From Burkholderiales bacterium UBA2647 (GTDB lineage Bacteria; Pseudomonadota; Gammaproteobacteria; Burkholderiales; Burkholderiaceae_E), in assembly GCA_002359635.1 (NCBI GenBank), contig DENJ01000079.1, forward strand, positions 1 to 26,076: a stretch of 26,076 nucleotides of DNA. The letters run 5' to 3'. A program made the position numbers and the translations under genes. This document shows, one piece after another, positions 1 to 7,284 of this stretch. Under the pieces are notes generated by a model. It was not told where the DNA came from and searched no databases. It saw only the letters and a program-made list of their open reading frames with translations. Every line of letters starts with the position of its first letter. Position 1 is the first letter of the stretch.

Positions 1-324
1 ATCGTCGAAAAAATGTTCACTTTTGAGGACTTGATCGAGCTCGAAGACAAGGCGATCCAGACCTTGATGCTCGAGGTCACACAAGACGTCTTGGTGGTTG
101 CCCTTAAAGGTGCTTCACCAAAACTTCGCGAAAAAATATTCAAAAATATGGCCAAGCGCGCAGCCGATACGGTGCGCGAAGATCTTGCGGCAAGAGGACC
201 AACCAAGGTTGCCGATGTCGAAGACGCACAAAAGCAAATTCTGACCACGGGCCGAATGCTCCACCAGGAAGGCCGAATCATCATGGAACGCAAGAAGGAG
301 GGTGGCGACGCAGGCTTCCTGTAA
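1..324 (+). CDS. fliG: Flagellar motor switch protein FliG, C-terminal part (5' end outside window)
   Basis: FliG forms the rotor part of the flagellar C-ring that contacts the MotA stator and sets torque and direction of rotation. Only the last 107 codons are present. The frame is open from base 1 (I-V-E-K before the first Met at 13), so the gene enters from the left. The visible part is the FliG C-terminal domain: MFTFEDLIELEDKAIQ is the charged torque helix region, followed by ALKGAS, K-NMAKRAA and REDL-ARGP motifs typical of the family. The tail with EDAQKQI and a charged end is also standard. The stop is TAA at 322-324. Flagellar genes presumably continue upstream, outside the window. 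Identification is by family motifs and is secure. Confidence 0.95.
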   Translation: MVEKMFTFEDLIELEDKAIQTLMLEVTQDVLVVALKGASPKLREKIFKNMAKRAADTVREDLAARGPTKVADVEDAQKQILTTGRMLHQEGRIIMERKKEGGDAGFL

Positions 325-331
325 ACCTGCA

Positions 332-349
332 TTGCCTTGGCCAAGGCAA
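332..349. terminator. Perfect 18-bp palindrome between convergent fliG and efflux operon
   Basis: TTGCCTTGGCCAAGGCAA is its own reverse complement and lies between the fliG stop (324) and the stop of the minus-strand RND pump gene (352). As RNA it can form a 7-bp stem with a GGCC loop in either direction, so a bidirectional terminator is plausible. There is no U-run on either side, so it is not a canonical Rho-independent terminator. Its core CTTGGCCAAG occurs again at 6007-6016 upstream of the efflux operon, so a protein-binding role is also possible. Confidence 0.4.
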
Positions 350-351
350 GC

Positions 352-3300
352 CTAAGCTGACGATTTGGCTTCCTGGTCATCGAACCACCGATACAAACTT
401 GGTAACACAACCAGTGTTAACAGGGTCGAAGTAATGAGACCCCCGATCACGACGATGGCTAGCGGGCGTTGAACCTCAGAGCCCGGCCCAGTTGCGAAAA
501 GAAAGGGCACTAGACCCAACAAAGCCACGGTGGCGGTCATGATCACAGGGCGGAACCGCTGCACGCAACCTTCGCGTACGGCCTCTGCAATGGATAGACC
601 GTCGTCGCGAAAGCGTCGGATGCAAGTGACAAGGACTACGCCGTTTAAGACGGCAATGCCCCATAGCGCGATAAATCCTACCGAGGCTGGCACTGATAAG
701 TATTCGCCCGTTATTGCCAACCCGACGATGCCACCGATCGATGCAAAGGGCAGAACCATGATGATGAGACCAGCCATCTTCAATGAGCTGAACAGCATAA
801 AAAGCAAAAAGAAGATCGCTGCGATGGTGACGGGAACGATAATGGATAAGGTGCTCATTGCTCGTTCCATATTCTCAAACTGTCCGCCATAGACAACATC
901 AAAACCTTCAGGCAGCTTGATTTCTTGATTCATCCGATTCTGGACCTCTTGCACAAAACCACCAAGGTCACGGCCCTCAACATTGGCGCCGACGACCACG
1001 CGACGCTTGGCCGATTCGCGACTAAGTTGCGCCGGCCCATCCCTGAGTTGAATTGAGGCGACCGACTGAAGCGGTACGAGGGCGCCATCGGGGGCTTTGA
1101 GCGTGATTTGCTTGATGACTTCCGTCGAGTTACGTGCGTTTTCGGGAAAACGCACCACAATACCGAAACGTCGCTCGCCTTCGTAAAGGAGGCTGACCTC
1201 TTTACCACCTATGGCTGTTTCAATGATGGCATGGACATCGGCAACATTGATGCCGTAGCGGGCAATCGCTGATCGGTCAATATCGATGAGCAGCGATTGT
1301 TGTCCGGATAGCCGTTCAATACGAATGTCTTTTGCTCCGGGAACCGATCGAAGCAATCGTGCCACTTGCTCAGAAGTTCGCCTTAAATCATCAATGTCTT
1401 GACCAAAAATCTTGATGGCAAGCTGCGAGCGCACCCCAGTCACCATTTCATCGACCCGCTCTGCGATCGGTTGTGACAAGACAATTTGCACGCCTGGGAT
1501 CGTCGATAAGCGCTGACGGATTTCTTCGTCGATTTCATCTTGGGTTCGCTTGGTATCTGGATCAAGCAGCACAATCGGATCAGACTCGTTCGGTCCGACG
1601 GGATCTGCTGGCGATTCACCGCGGCCAAGTTTTGAAACCACCATGCGAACGCCTTCGACTTCAGAAATGCTTCGCATGGCAGCCATTTCCATGGTGACGG
1701 ATTCTTGCAATGAAATGCTTGGCACGCGATTGATTTGGGGTGTGAGGGCTCCTTCCTTCATGGTGGGCATGAAGGACTTACCCAACAAGGGAAAAAGCGC
1801 GAGTGAACCCACCAATAAGACGACCGCTGTGAGCACGGTAAGGCCACGACGGGCAAGGGAGCGATCAAGCAGGCCTAAGTACGCCGACTTAAGTTTCGCA
1901 ATCACCCAAGTGTCATGACCCGCGCCGCCCTTCAAAATATAAGAACAAAGCACAGGGGATAATGTGAGTGACACCAAAAGCGCGACCCCAAGCGCAATGG
2001 CGATCGTGATAGCAAGCGGCGCGAAGAGTTTGCCTTCGATGCCTTGTAGGGTCATGAGGGGAAGAAATACAAGAATAATGATGACAATACCGAATGCTGT
2101 GGGGGTGGCGACCTCCATCGTTGCATCACGGATAAGACGCAGTCGCGCCAAGCCACTGACTTGCTTCGTCCCGAGTCGATGAAAAATGTTCTCGACGACG
2201 ACAACGGTCGCGTCGACCATCAAGCCAATCGCAATCGCTAAACCGCCGAGCGACATTAGATTCGCCGAAATACCATAACGATTCATCATGATGAAGGTCG
2301 TGAGCGGTGCGATGATAAGGGTTACCACCACGATCAAACTCGACCGTACATCACCTAAAAAGATAAACAAGATAACAACCACCAAAATGATGCCTTCAAT
2401 CAGAACTTTAGCGATCGTCCATAAAGCCGCATCGACCAATTCAGTTCGGTCGTAGTAGGGCACGATCTTGAGGCCACCAGGCAAAAGGCCTTTTTGGTTG
2501 ATTTCATCGACCCTTTGTTTGACGCGGGTGACAATCTCTTTTGCATTACCCGCTCTAACCATTAAAACAATACCTGATACCGATTCGGTGTAACCACCCT
2601 TGATGATCGCGCCTTGGCGAACCTCGTGACCGATAGTGACCTCAGCGAGATTCTTTACAAAGACTGGCACACCGTTGAGTTCCCGAACGACGATATTGCC
2701 GATATCCTCAACCTTACGAATAAGGCCAATTCCACGAATCAAATACTGCTCTGATTGTTGAGGCAGTACGCCTCCAGAAGCATTGGCATTGTTTTTTGCA
2801 ATCGCCTCGAACACATCATTGACGGTGAGTCCGTAGTGAAGCAATCGATCAGGCTTCACCAAGGCTTGATACTGCCTAACGTAGCCGCCTTGGGAATTGA
2901 TCTCTGCAACGCCGGGAATCGATCGAAGCAGCGGGCGGACCACCCAGTCTTGAACGATGCGCCGCTCGGCAAGTTCTTCAGGCGTGAGTTCGCGCTTGCC
3001 ATCATCAGGATGATCAAGCGTGTATTGATAGACTTCGCCAAGTCCTGTGGACAAGGGGCCCAGGACAGGCGAAATGCCCGGCGGCAGATTGCCCCTGACT
3101 TCAATCAGCCGCTCAGTCACCAGTTGTCGTGCAAAGTAAACATCGGTTTGGTCGGTAAACACCAAGGTAATAATCGATAAACCGCTCTTATTAAGCGATC
3201 GCATTTCCACAAGACCCGGAAGCCCCGTCATTGCAATCTCAAGCGGAATGGTGACGAAGCGTTCGATTTCTTCTGGCGAGCGGCCAAGCGCTTCGGTCGC

Positions 3301-3447
3301 AACCTGAACCTGGACGTTGGTGACATCCGGAAAGGCATCGACCGAAAGCTTCATCGATGCGCGGATGCCAAAGGCACAGACCACCATGGCGATGACGACC
3401 ACCAGCAGGCGCTGGTTCAAAGCGCCTTTCACCAATCGAGCAAGCAT
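352..3447 (-). CDS. czcA: Heavy-metal efflux RND pump, CzcA/CusA family
   Basis: Inner-membrane proton-driven antiporter of the HME-RND family, 1031 aa, the usual length. It drives divalent or monovalent metal cations through a periplasm-spanning complex. The N-terminal DAFPDVTNVQVQV (about residues 37-49) and the large periplasmic loop are typical of CzcA-like pumps. The transmembrane-4 signature AIGLMVDATVVVVEN (406-420) carries the proton-relay Asp412 and Glu419. The second half has the duplicated core (AERVDEMVTGVRSQLAIKIFG region) and a C-terminal bundle ending VVLPSLYRWF. The signature differs from the DFGxxxDGA form of classic Zn/Co/Cd CzcA pumps, so the metal cannot be assigned. ATG at 3447 follows the adaptor gene's stop by 3 bp, so it is the last gene of the operon. 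Confidence 0.93.
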   Translation of the reverse strand: MLARLVKGALNQRLLVVVIAMVVCAFGIRASMKLSVDAFPDVTNVQVQVATEALGRSPEEIERFVTIPLEIAMTGLPGLVEMRSLNKSGLSIITLVFTDQTDVYFARQLVTERLIEVRGNLPPGISPVLGPLSTGLGEVYQYTLDHPDDGKRELTPEELAERRIVQDWVVRPLLRSIPGVAEINSQGGYVRQYQALVKPDRLLHYGLTVNDVFEAIAKNNANASGGVLPQQSEQYLIRGIGLIRKVEDIGNIVVRELNGVPVFVKNLAEVTIGHEVRQGAIIKGGYTESVSGIVLMVRAGNAKEIVTRVKQRVDEINQKGLLPGGLKIVPYYDRTELVDAALWTIAKVLIEGIILVVVILFIFLGDVRSSLIVVVTLIIAPLTTFIMMNRYGISANLMSLGGLAIAIGLMVDATVVVVENIFHRLGTKQVSGLARLRLIRDATMEVATPTAFGIVIIILVFLPLMTLQGIEGKLFAPLAITIAIALGVALLVSLTLSPVLCSYILKGGAGHDTWVIAKLKSAYLGLLDRSLARRGLTVLTAVVLLVGSLALFPLLGKSFMPTMKEGALTPQINRVPSISLQESVTMEMAAMRSISEVEGVRMVVSKLGRGESPADPVGPNESDPIVLLDPDTKRTQDEIDEEIRQRLSTIPGVQIVLSQPIAERVDEMVTGVRSQLAIKIFGQDIDDLRRTSEQVARLLRSVPGAKDIRIERLSGQQSLLIDIDRSAIARYGINVADVHAIIETAIGGKEVSLLYEGERRFGIVVRFPENARNSTEVIKQITLKAPDGALVPLQSVASIQLRDGPAQLSRESAKRRVVVGANVEGRDLGGFVQEVQNRMNQEIKLPEGFDVVYGGQFENMERAMSTLSIIVPVTIAAIFFLLFMLFSSLKMAGLIIMVLPFASIGGIVGLAITGEYLSVPASVGFIALWGIAVLNGVVLVTCIRRFRDDGLSIAEAVREGCVQRFRPVIMTATVALLGLVPFLFATGPGSEVQRPLAIVVIGGLITSTLLTLVVLPSLYRWFDDQEAKSSA

Positions 3448-3450
3448 GGC

Positions 3451-4686
3451 TTATTCCAATTCAGCGCGCTTGCGCTCGTTGTTGAGATGAAAGGCCCCAC
3501 GCATCACAATCGGTTGACCCTCCGTTAGGCCGCGAAGCACTGGCCTTTGGCCGTTGATAGAAGCAGCGACCTCAACCGGAATCAGCTTGAATTCGCCCTC
3601 CTGACGCTGCAAAAACACATAGTCACGGTCGCCGTCGCGAACAACGGCGCTATCGGGGATCGCCAGGCGCTGTTCGGTTTCACCAAACAAGCGCATCGTC
3701 GCGAGCATTTGCGGTTTGAGTTCGCGAGAACTGTTATCAACCTCCGTGCGGACCGTGATTGTTCTCGTATCGGGTTGAATCGTGTCGCTCACAAAAACAA
3801 TCCGGCCGCGAAAACGCTTTTCACCCAGCGCCGGCACCTGGACGTCAACGACCTGTCCAAGGCGTACCGATCCTGCGGCCTGCTCGGGTAGGGACCCTAC
3901 AGCCCAAACCGTATTGAGATCTGCGACGGTAAACAAGGCGTCACCAGGCTGTGCCACCTGGCCTTGGCTCACTTTGCGCTCAACAATCACGCCTCCCCGC
4001 GTGGCTACGATACCAACGGTCGGATCGAGTTGACCGCTTTCGCGTAATCGCTTTTGCATGCTGTGATCAAAGCCGATCAGTGACAACTGATCGGCAGCGG
4101 CACGTAATTCAGCCCTCGCAATTGATTGCTCCGATTCTCTGCGCTGCAATTCGGCAGCTGAAATGACATCAGCTTTGAAGAGTTGTTGGGCACGATCAAG
4201 AGCACGTTCTGATAATGAATAGGCCGCGTTGGCGCGCAAATAGTTTAATTGCGCCTGCGTTAACTCCGTACTGCTGATGCGAGCTAGCATTTCTCCGGCC
4301 CGGACGCGTGCACCAACGTCAGCTGAGATCTCCACAACCCGGCCGGTGACCGAGGCGCCGATTCTTGTGATTCGCTTCTCATCGACCTCAAGACGGCCCG
4401 GAATCTCCTGGGTCCGCTCAACAGTGGCGCGAGCGACTTTTCCAACTTCAAAGCGTTTGAGCATCTCCGCGCGAGGGCGCACGATATCGTCGTCGTCTTC
4501 GCTTGCGTCTTTACGCTCCGAGGGCTTGCCCGCCGCTGCGCTATGGTTTTGCTCAAGCTTTTTTCCGGGTACTTCGGCCGTTTTTTCTTCGCCTGGCTTG
4601 GCATGCTGACCGCAAGCGGCAAGCGTGAGCGAGAAGATGCTGATGAGTACAAGATTTAAAGCAGGCAGCGTTGGAAGATGACTCAT
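3451..4686 (-). CDS. czcB: Efflux RND periplasmic adaptor lipoprotein (CzcB/CusB-like)
   Basis: Membrane-fusion protein, 411 aa, that links the inner-membrane RND pump to the outer-membrane channel. The N-terminus has a hydrophobic stretch ending in the lipobox LTLAAC, so Cys25 is probably lipidated. A charged linker with an acidic EDDDD cluster follows and may help metal capture. Then come the lipoyl/barrel-sandwich half (RITRIGASVTGRVVEI, VRAGEMLARI), a helical hairpin (ELTQAQLNYLRANAAYSLSE region), and a second half with GDALFTVADL and QPDTRTITVRTEV, all typical of the family. The start ATG overlaps the stop of the outer-membrane factor gene by 4 nt (ATGA), indicating translational coupling. 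No His-rich metal-binding tail is visible. The general role is secure; the metal is unknown. Confidence 0.93.
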   Translation of the reverse strand: MSHLPTLPALNLVLISIFSLTLAACGQHAKPGEEKTAEVPGKKLEQNHSAAAGKPSERKDASEDDDDIVRPRAEMLKRFEVGKVARATVERTQEIPGRLEVDEKRITRIGASVTGRVVEISADVGARVRAGEMLARISSTELTQAQLNYLRANAAYSLSERALDRAQQLFKADVISAAELQRRESEQSIARAELRAAADQLSLIGFDHSMQKRLRESGQLDPTVGIVATRGGVIVERKVSQGQVAQPGDALFTVADLNTVWAVGSLPEQAAGSVRLGQVVDVQVPALGEKRFRGRIVFVSDTIQPDTRTITVRTEVDNSSRELKPQMLATMRLFGETEQRLAIPDSAVVRDGDRDYVFLQRQEGEFKLIPVEVAASINGQRPVLRGLTEGQPIVMRGAFHLNNERKRAELE

Positions 4687-5951
4687 GGTGTGGCCTCAGT
4701 GGTCAAGACACGAATGGCAATCGATGCTGCCTGTTGCTCGAAACGCGCGGAGAGTAAATCTGCTCTTACAAGTCTTAGCACACGTTGCGCATCGATCACA
4801 TCAAGAATGCCTCGCTCACCGAAGCGATAGGCAGCCTCAGCGACGCGTAAGGCAGACTCTGCCTCACGAATAGCGCCTTCGCTGAGCGATTTCACGCGCA
4901 GCGCGGCAATTTCAAGTGCGGCCCAGGCACTGTCAAATTCCCGAAGTAGACTTTGTTCGCGCGCCTTCAGCGCCAGTTCGGCGCGCTGGACTTGAGACTG
5001 TGCTAAATCAATGGCTGCCTTGCGGGGGTCAAGTAACGGCACTGCGAGCGATGCGCCCAGTAAAGTTTCATAACGCGCCGGTCTATCCAAGCCGCGGTCT
5101 CTTAATTGGGATACTTGCAAATCCACGCCTGGCCAACGGCTCGCCCTGGCTTCATTCACGCGCTCGGCGGCTGCCCGCACTTCAGCACGCAGCGCCATCA
5201 GATCCGGGTGCTGAGTGAGCAATTGCCCTCGGACAAGCGTCCGGTTGGGAACCTGTACAGGGTCTTCGAGGCTTGCCTGGATCCCCCACCCAGGAGGTAA
5301 GTCAACCCCAACGACTTGCTGCAGCCGAATGCGGGTTTGTTCCAGCGCAAGCCTGGCGACCTGGCTTCGTTGCTGGGCGCCGATCAGTTCGGCGTCGGCC
5401 TTAATCAATTCATATCGCGCTGCATCACCGCTTTCAACGCGTAACTTGACACGGGCCCGTGTCGATTCTAATAAGGCACGGGCTTCATCGGCAGCGCCGA
5501 TTTCTGCCTGTCTGAGTAAGACCTCGTAGGCAACGCGGCGAACCAGGCCGGCGATCAGAAAACGTGCTGCATCGACTCTGGCGGCCTGGGCCTGTGAGAG
5601 CGAGGCAAAAGAGGCAATCCTCGCGCTTCTGAGGTCTGGGTTCTCAATAAACTGACTTAGTGATAAGTTTTGGATCTGAGATGAGGGGTCTTGGAGTGCG
5701 GCTCTTGCCGACTCACGTCCAAGCCCGATTTCCACCCGTGGATTCTGGAATACGCCTGCAAGTGATTGTGCTGCTTTGGCGCCGCTGAGATCGGCGCGGG
5801 AAAGCGACAACTCGGGATTGTTTTGAATCGCAAGCTCGACCAGTGCCTCGGGCCGAATCAACTCGGCTGCATCAACGTTGGCCGTGGCACAAAGCGAGAT
5901 AAAAAAACATAAAAAAATCGAAACCCGATAAGCTTTCTTAAGCCTTTGCAT
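4683..5951 (-). CDS. czcC: Outer-membrane efflux channel, TolC family (CzcC-like)
   Basis: TolC-type outer-membrane factor, 422 aa from the chosen start, providing the exit duct of the tripartite metal pump. I chose ATG at 5951 because MQRLKKAYRVSIFLCFF begins a normal signal peptide, with probable cleavage after VDAA near residue 29. The frame stays open to a TTG at 5990, which would place 13 non-signal residues in front. The mature protein shows the duplicated TolC pattern: LVELAIQNNPELSLSRADL opens the first repeat and LRAEVRAAAERVNEARASRWPGV the second. The C-terminus has the typical FGERGILDVIDAQRVL. It is the first gene of the operon and overlaps the adaptor gene by 4 nt. No clear sigma70 promoter was found upstream. 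Confidence 0.9.
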   Translation of the reverse strand: MQRLKKAYRVSIFLCFFISLCATANVDAAELIRPEALVELAIQNNPELSLSRADLSGAKAAQSLAGVFQNPRVEIGLGRESARAALQDPSSQIQNLSLSQFIENPDLRSARIASFASLSQAQAARVDAARFLIAGLVRRVAYEVLLRQAEIGAADEARALLESTRARVKLRVESGDAARYELIKADAELIGAQQRSQVARLALEQTRIRLQQVVGVDLPPGWGIQASLEDPVQVPNRTLVRGQLLTQHPDLMALRAEVRAAAERVNEARASRWPGVDLQVSQLRDRGLDRPARYETLLGASLAVPLLDPRKAAIDLAQSQVQRAELALKAREQSLLREFDSAWAALEIAALRVKSLSEGAIREAESALRVAEAAYRFGERGILDVIDAQRVLRLVRADLLSARFEQQAASIAIRVLTTEATP

Positions 5952-6006
5952 GGACGAATCAACCTTGAGTTCTTGTGGAGAAGGCGCCAAACCCGCGCAG
6001 AATACC

Positions 6007-6016
6007 CTTGGCCAAG
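6007..6016. promoter_or_regulatory. CTTGGCCAAG palindrome upstream of efflux operon
   Basis: This perfect 10-bp palindrome is centred about 60 bp upstream of the chosen ATG of the outer-membrane factor gene (5951). The same sequence, within CCTTGGCCAAG, forms the core of the larger palindrome at 332-349 just past the end of the operon. A symmetric site at operator distance is compatible with binding by a dimeric regulator. No regulator is encoded nearby and ten bases is short, so this is a suggestion only. Confidence 0.3.
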
Positions 6017-6077
6017 TACCCGCTATTCATCTATGGTCATGGGGTCGCTTGCTACCGAACCGCTTTCGTGAATACCC

Positions 6078-6120
6078 GCACCCGTGGCGCACCCGGCACC
6101 CGAGGCGCACCCCGCACCCA
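6078..6120. repeat. 18-bp tandem repeat, about 2.4 copies
   Basis: GCACCCGTGGCGCACCCG (6078-6095) is followed without a gap by GCACCCGAGGCGCACCCC (6096-6113) and a partial GCACCCA (6114-6120). The first two copies differ at two positions. A shorter direct repeat, ATGACGAGC, follows at 6120-6128 and 6137-6145. The repeat lies between two genes and seems non-coding. It may be a slippage-generated spacer. Confidence 0.8.
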
Positions 6121-6148
6121 TGACGAGCCTAGACTTATGACGAGCGCG

Positions 6149-7123
6149 CTAGTGAGCTCGGGGTTTGAGCAGACGTTCGCTACGATTCATCGATCGAATC
6201 TTGACGGCAACAAGCTCAGCGCCTCTTGCGAGTTGCAAAGGAACCTCAACACCGGCCGCACCGAGTGACCAGACCTGACGATAAAAACTTGCCAGGTCTT
6301 GAACGCGCTGACCTGCTACCGAAAGCACCAAGTCCTCTGACATGATGCCTGCTTGCTCTGCAGGGCCATCAGGGCTCGTATGTTGAACGACAAGCTGATC
6401 GTCTTGCTCTTCAAGATAGAGTCCCAGCCAAGGCCGTGGTGCGAGCCCGCTGTGTCCTTGCTTTATCAGCGCCTGAAGAATGGGTATCAAGACATCGATG
6501 GGGACCACCATATTGCTCTGCTGAGTCTGTCCTTGTTGCATTTCCTGGGTGAGTAATGAGCCGATGCCGACCAGCTCGCCGGCCTGATTAAGTAGCGGGG
6601 AGCCACTCCACTCGGGGTGAGCAGGTTCGATGAACAAAGCACGATCGAGCAAATACTCCCATGAACCGGCAAAGGGCTTAATCGCGACGATTGAGGTCTT
6701 AAGGCACTGGTGAATACCGCCGTGCCCGAGCATGTAAACGGTTTTTCCTTTGGCTAAATCGCTCGCTTTACCCATCGGAATAAAGCCGCAATCAAGCGGG
6801 CTGAAACTTTTCAATAGGCCAAACCCTGTTGCCTGATCATAGGCCAGCACATCGGCCTGTACCACCGAGCCATCGCGTTTGCGACACCATATTTGCTCAG
6901 CCTCGGTGACCAGATAACCGATCGTGAGAATATGTCCGTGGTTATCAATCACCACCCCGTGCCCGCTGCGAATGGTTCCCAAGATCGGGGCTGTGTAGGC
7001 TTGATCGGGTACTTGGACATGAAGTTGGAGCAAGGCGTTTAGGCTTTCCTCAAGGCTGAAGTTGAGTTGCTCGGGGTCGGGGCGAAGTGCTTTGGGAAAA
7101 GACCATGGATCAAGACTAAACAT
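6149..7123 (-). CDS. HtrA-like trypsin-fold/PDZ protein, predicted catalytically inactive
   Basis: 324 aa with a degenerate S1C (HtrA/DegP) protease domain at about residues 45-215 and a C-terminal PDZ domain at about 230-315 (WLGLYLEE, SPDGPAEQAGIMSEDLVLSVAGQRV). The fold is recognisable from GHGVVIDNHGHILT, AYDQATGFGLLK and EWSGSPLLNQAGELVGIGS. The triad is broken. The His of the usual TNNHVV is Tyr70 (TIGYLV), the Asp of TDLA is Gly100 (TGFG), and only the Ser remains (Ser173, in EWSGSP instead of GNSGGP). The N-terminus MFSLDPWSFPKALRP is not a signal peptide, so a cytoplasmic location is likely, unlike normal HtrA. A non-proteolytic scaffold or peptide-binding role is inferred. The start is ATG at 7123. 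It is transcribed away from the dtd remnant/isomerase/BLUF genes. The alternative is a decaying gene, but the frame is intact and the PDZ well kept. Confidence 0.82.
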   Translation of the reverse strand: MFSLDPWSFPKALRPDPEQLNFSLEESLNALLQLHVQVPDQAYTAPILGTIRSGHGVVIDNHGHILTIGYLVTEAEQIWCRKRDGSVVQADVLAYDQATGFGLLKSFSPLDCGFIPMGKASDLAKGKTVYMLGHGGIHQCLKTSIVAIKPFAGSWEYLLDRALFIEPAHPEWSGSPLLNQAGELVGIGSLLTQEMQQGQTQQSNMVVPIDVLIPILQALIKQGHSGLAPRPWLGLYLEEQDDQLVVQHTSPDGPAEQAGIMSEDLVLSVAGQRVQDLASFYRQVWSLGAAGVEVPLQLARGAELVAVKIRSMNRSERLLKPRAH

Positions 7124-7182
7124 AGGTGCATACTCGGAAAAAGGGGCGTGTCGTCAAATCGAACGGAGTCATCTTAAAGCTT

Positions 7183-7284
7183 ATGAATGCAGTGATCCAA
7201 AACGTTAGCCATGCTTGCGTCACGGTTGAGCGACGACTCGTCGGTCAGGTGACTTTTTTTGTGGCAATCGACCAGCCCCTATGA
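7183..7284 (+). pseudogene. Probable internally deleted dtd (D-aminoacyl-tRNA deacylase) remnant, 33 codons
   Basis: The ORF starts at ATG 7183 and reads MNAVIQNVSHACVTVERRLVG, which closely follows the N-terminus of D-aminoacyl-tRNA deacylase (family pattern M-A-IQRVS-A-VTV---VG). Intact Dtd is about 145-155 aa, but here the frame passes straight to QVTFFVAIDQPL and stops. The VTFF stretch resembles the family's C-terminal GPVTF strand, which suggests that the middle of the gene was lost and both ends kept. Its TGA (7282-7284) overlaps the next gene's ATG (7281) as ATGA, as an intact operon gene would. The conserved GPxTF/TQF catalytic parts of the middle are absent, so it cannot be an active deacylase. 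It could alternatively be a short leader peptide. It was recognised by eye from family motifs; no alignment was run. Confidence 0.6.
7219..7260 (+). terminator. Terminator-like stem-loop with T7 tract just before the isomerase gene
   Basis: GTCAC (7219-7223) pairs with GTGAC (7249-7253), TTGA (7226-7229) with TCAG (7245-7248, one G-U pair), and CGACG (7231-7235) with CGTCG (7239-7243) around a 3-nt loop. Seven Ts follow at 7254-7260. This is the layout of a Rho-independent terminator reading rightward. No plus-strand gene ends here except the dtd remnant, inside which it sits, and the isomerase ATG is only 20 bp downstream. It could therefore act as an attenuator of the isomerase-BLUF operon, end a short RNA, or be an accident of the deletion junction. 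Confidence 0.5.

Larger units (their letters stand above)
5952..6148. other. Intergenic region upstream of the efflux operon
   Basis: These 197 bp separate the start of the efflux operon from the stop of the HtrA-like gene; both are on the minus strand. The region must hold the efflux operon promoter unless transcription reads through from the HtrA-like gene. I see a 10-bp palindrome at 6007-6016 and a GC-rich 18-bp tandem repeat at 6078-6120. No convincing -35/-10 pair and no metal-sensor gene are visible. Small ORFs here encode low-complexity repeats and look non-coding. Confidence 0.6.

Noticed and set aside
530..892. 120-codon plus-strand ORF opposite the RND pump gene
   Set aside because: It is antisense to a strongly conserved coding region, has no ribosome site or recognisable domain, and its composition is that of a reverse-frame shadow.
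5952..5990. TTG start at 5990 for the outer-membrane factor gene
   Set aside because: It would put 13 polar residues before an otherwise normal signal peptide; ATG at 5951 begins that signal peptide directly.
5975..6268. 97-codon plus-strand ORF across the 18-bp repeats
   Set aside because: Its Thr-Arg-Gly-Ala-Pro stretch comes only from the tandem repeat, it runs antisense into the HtrA-like gene, and no family features are visible.
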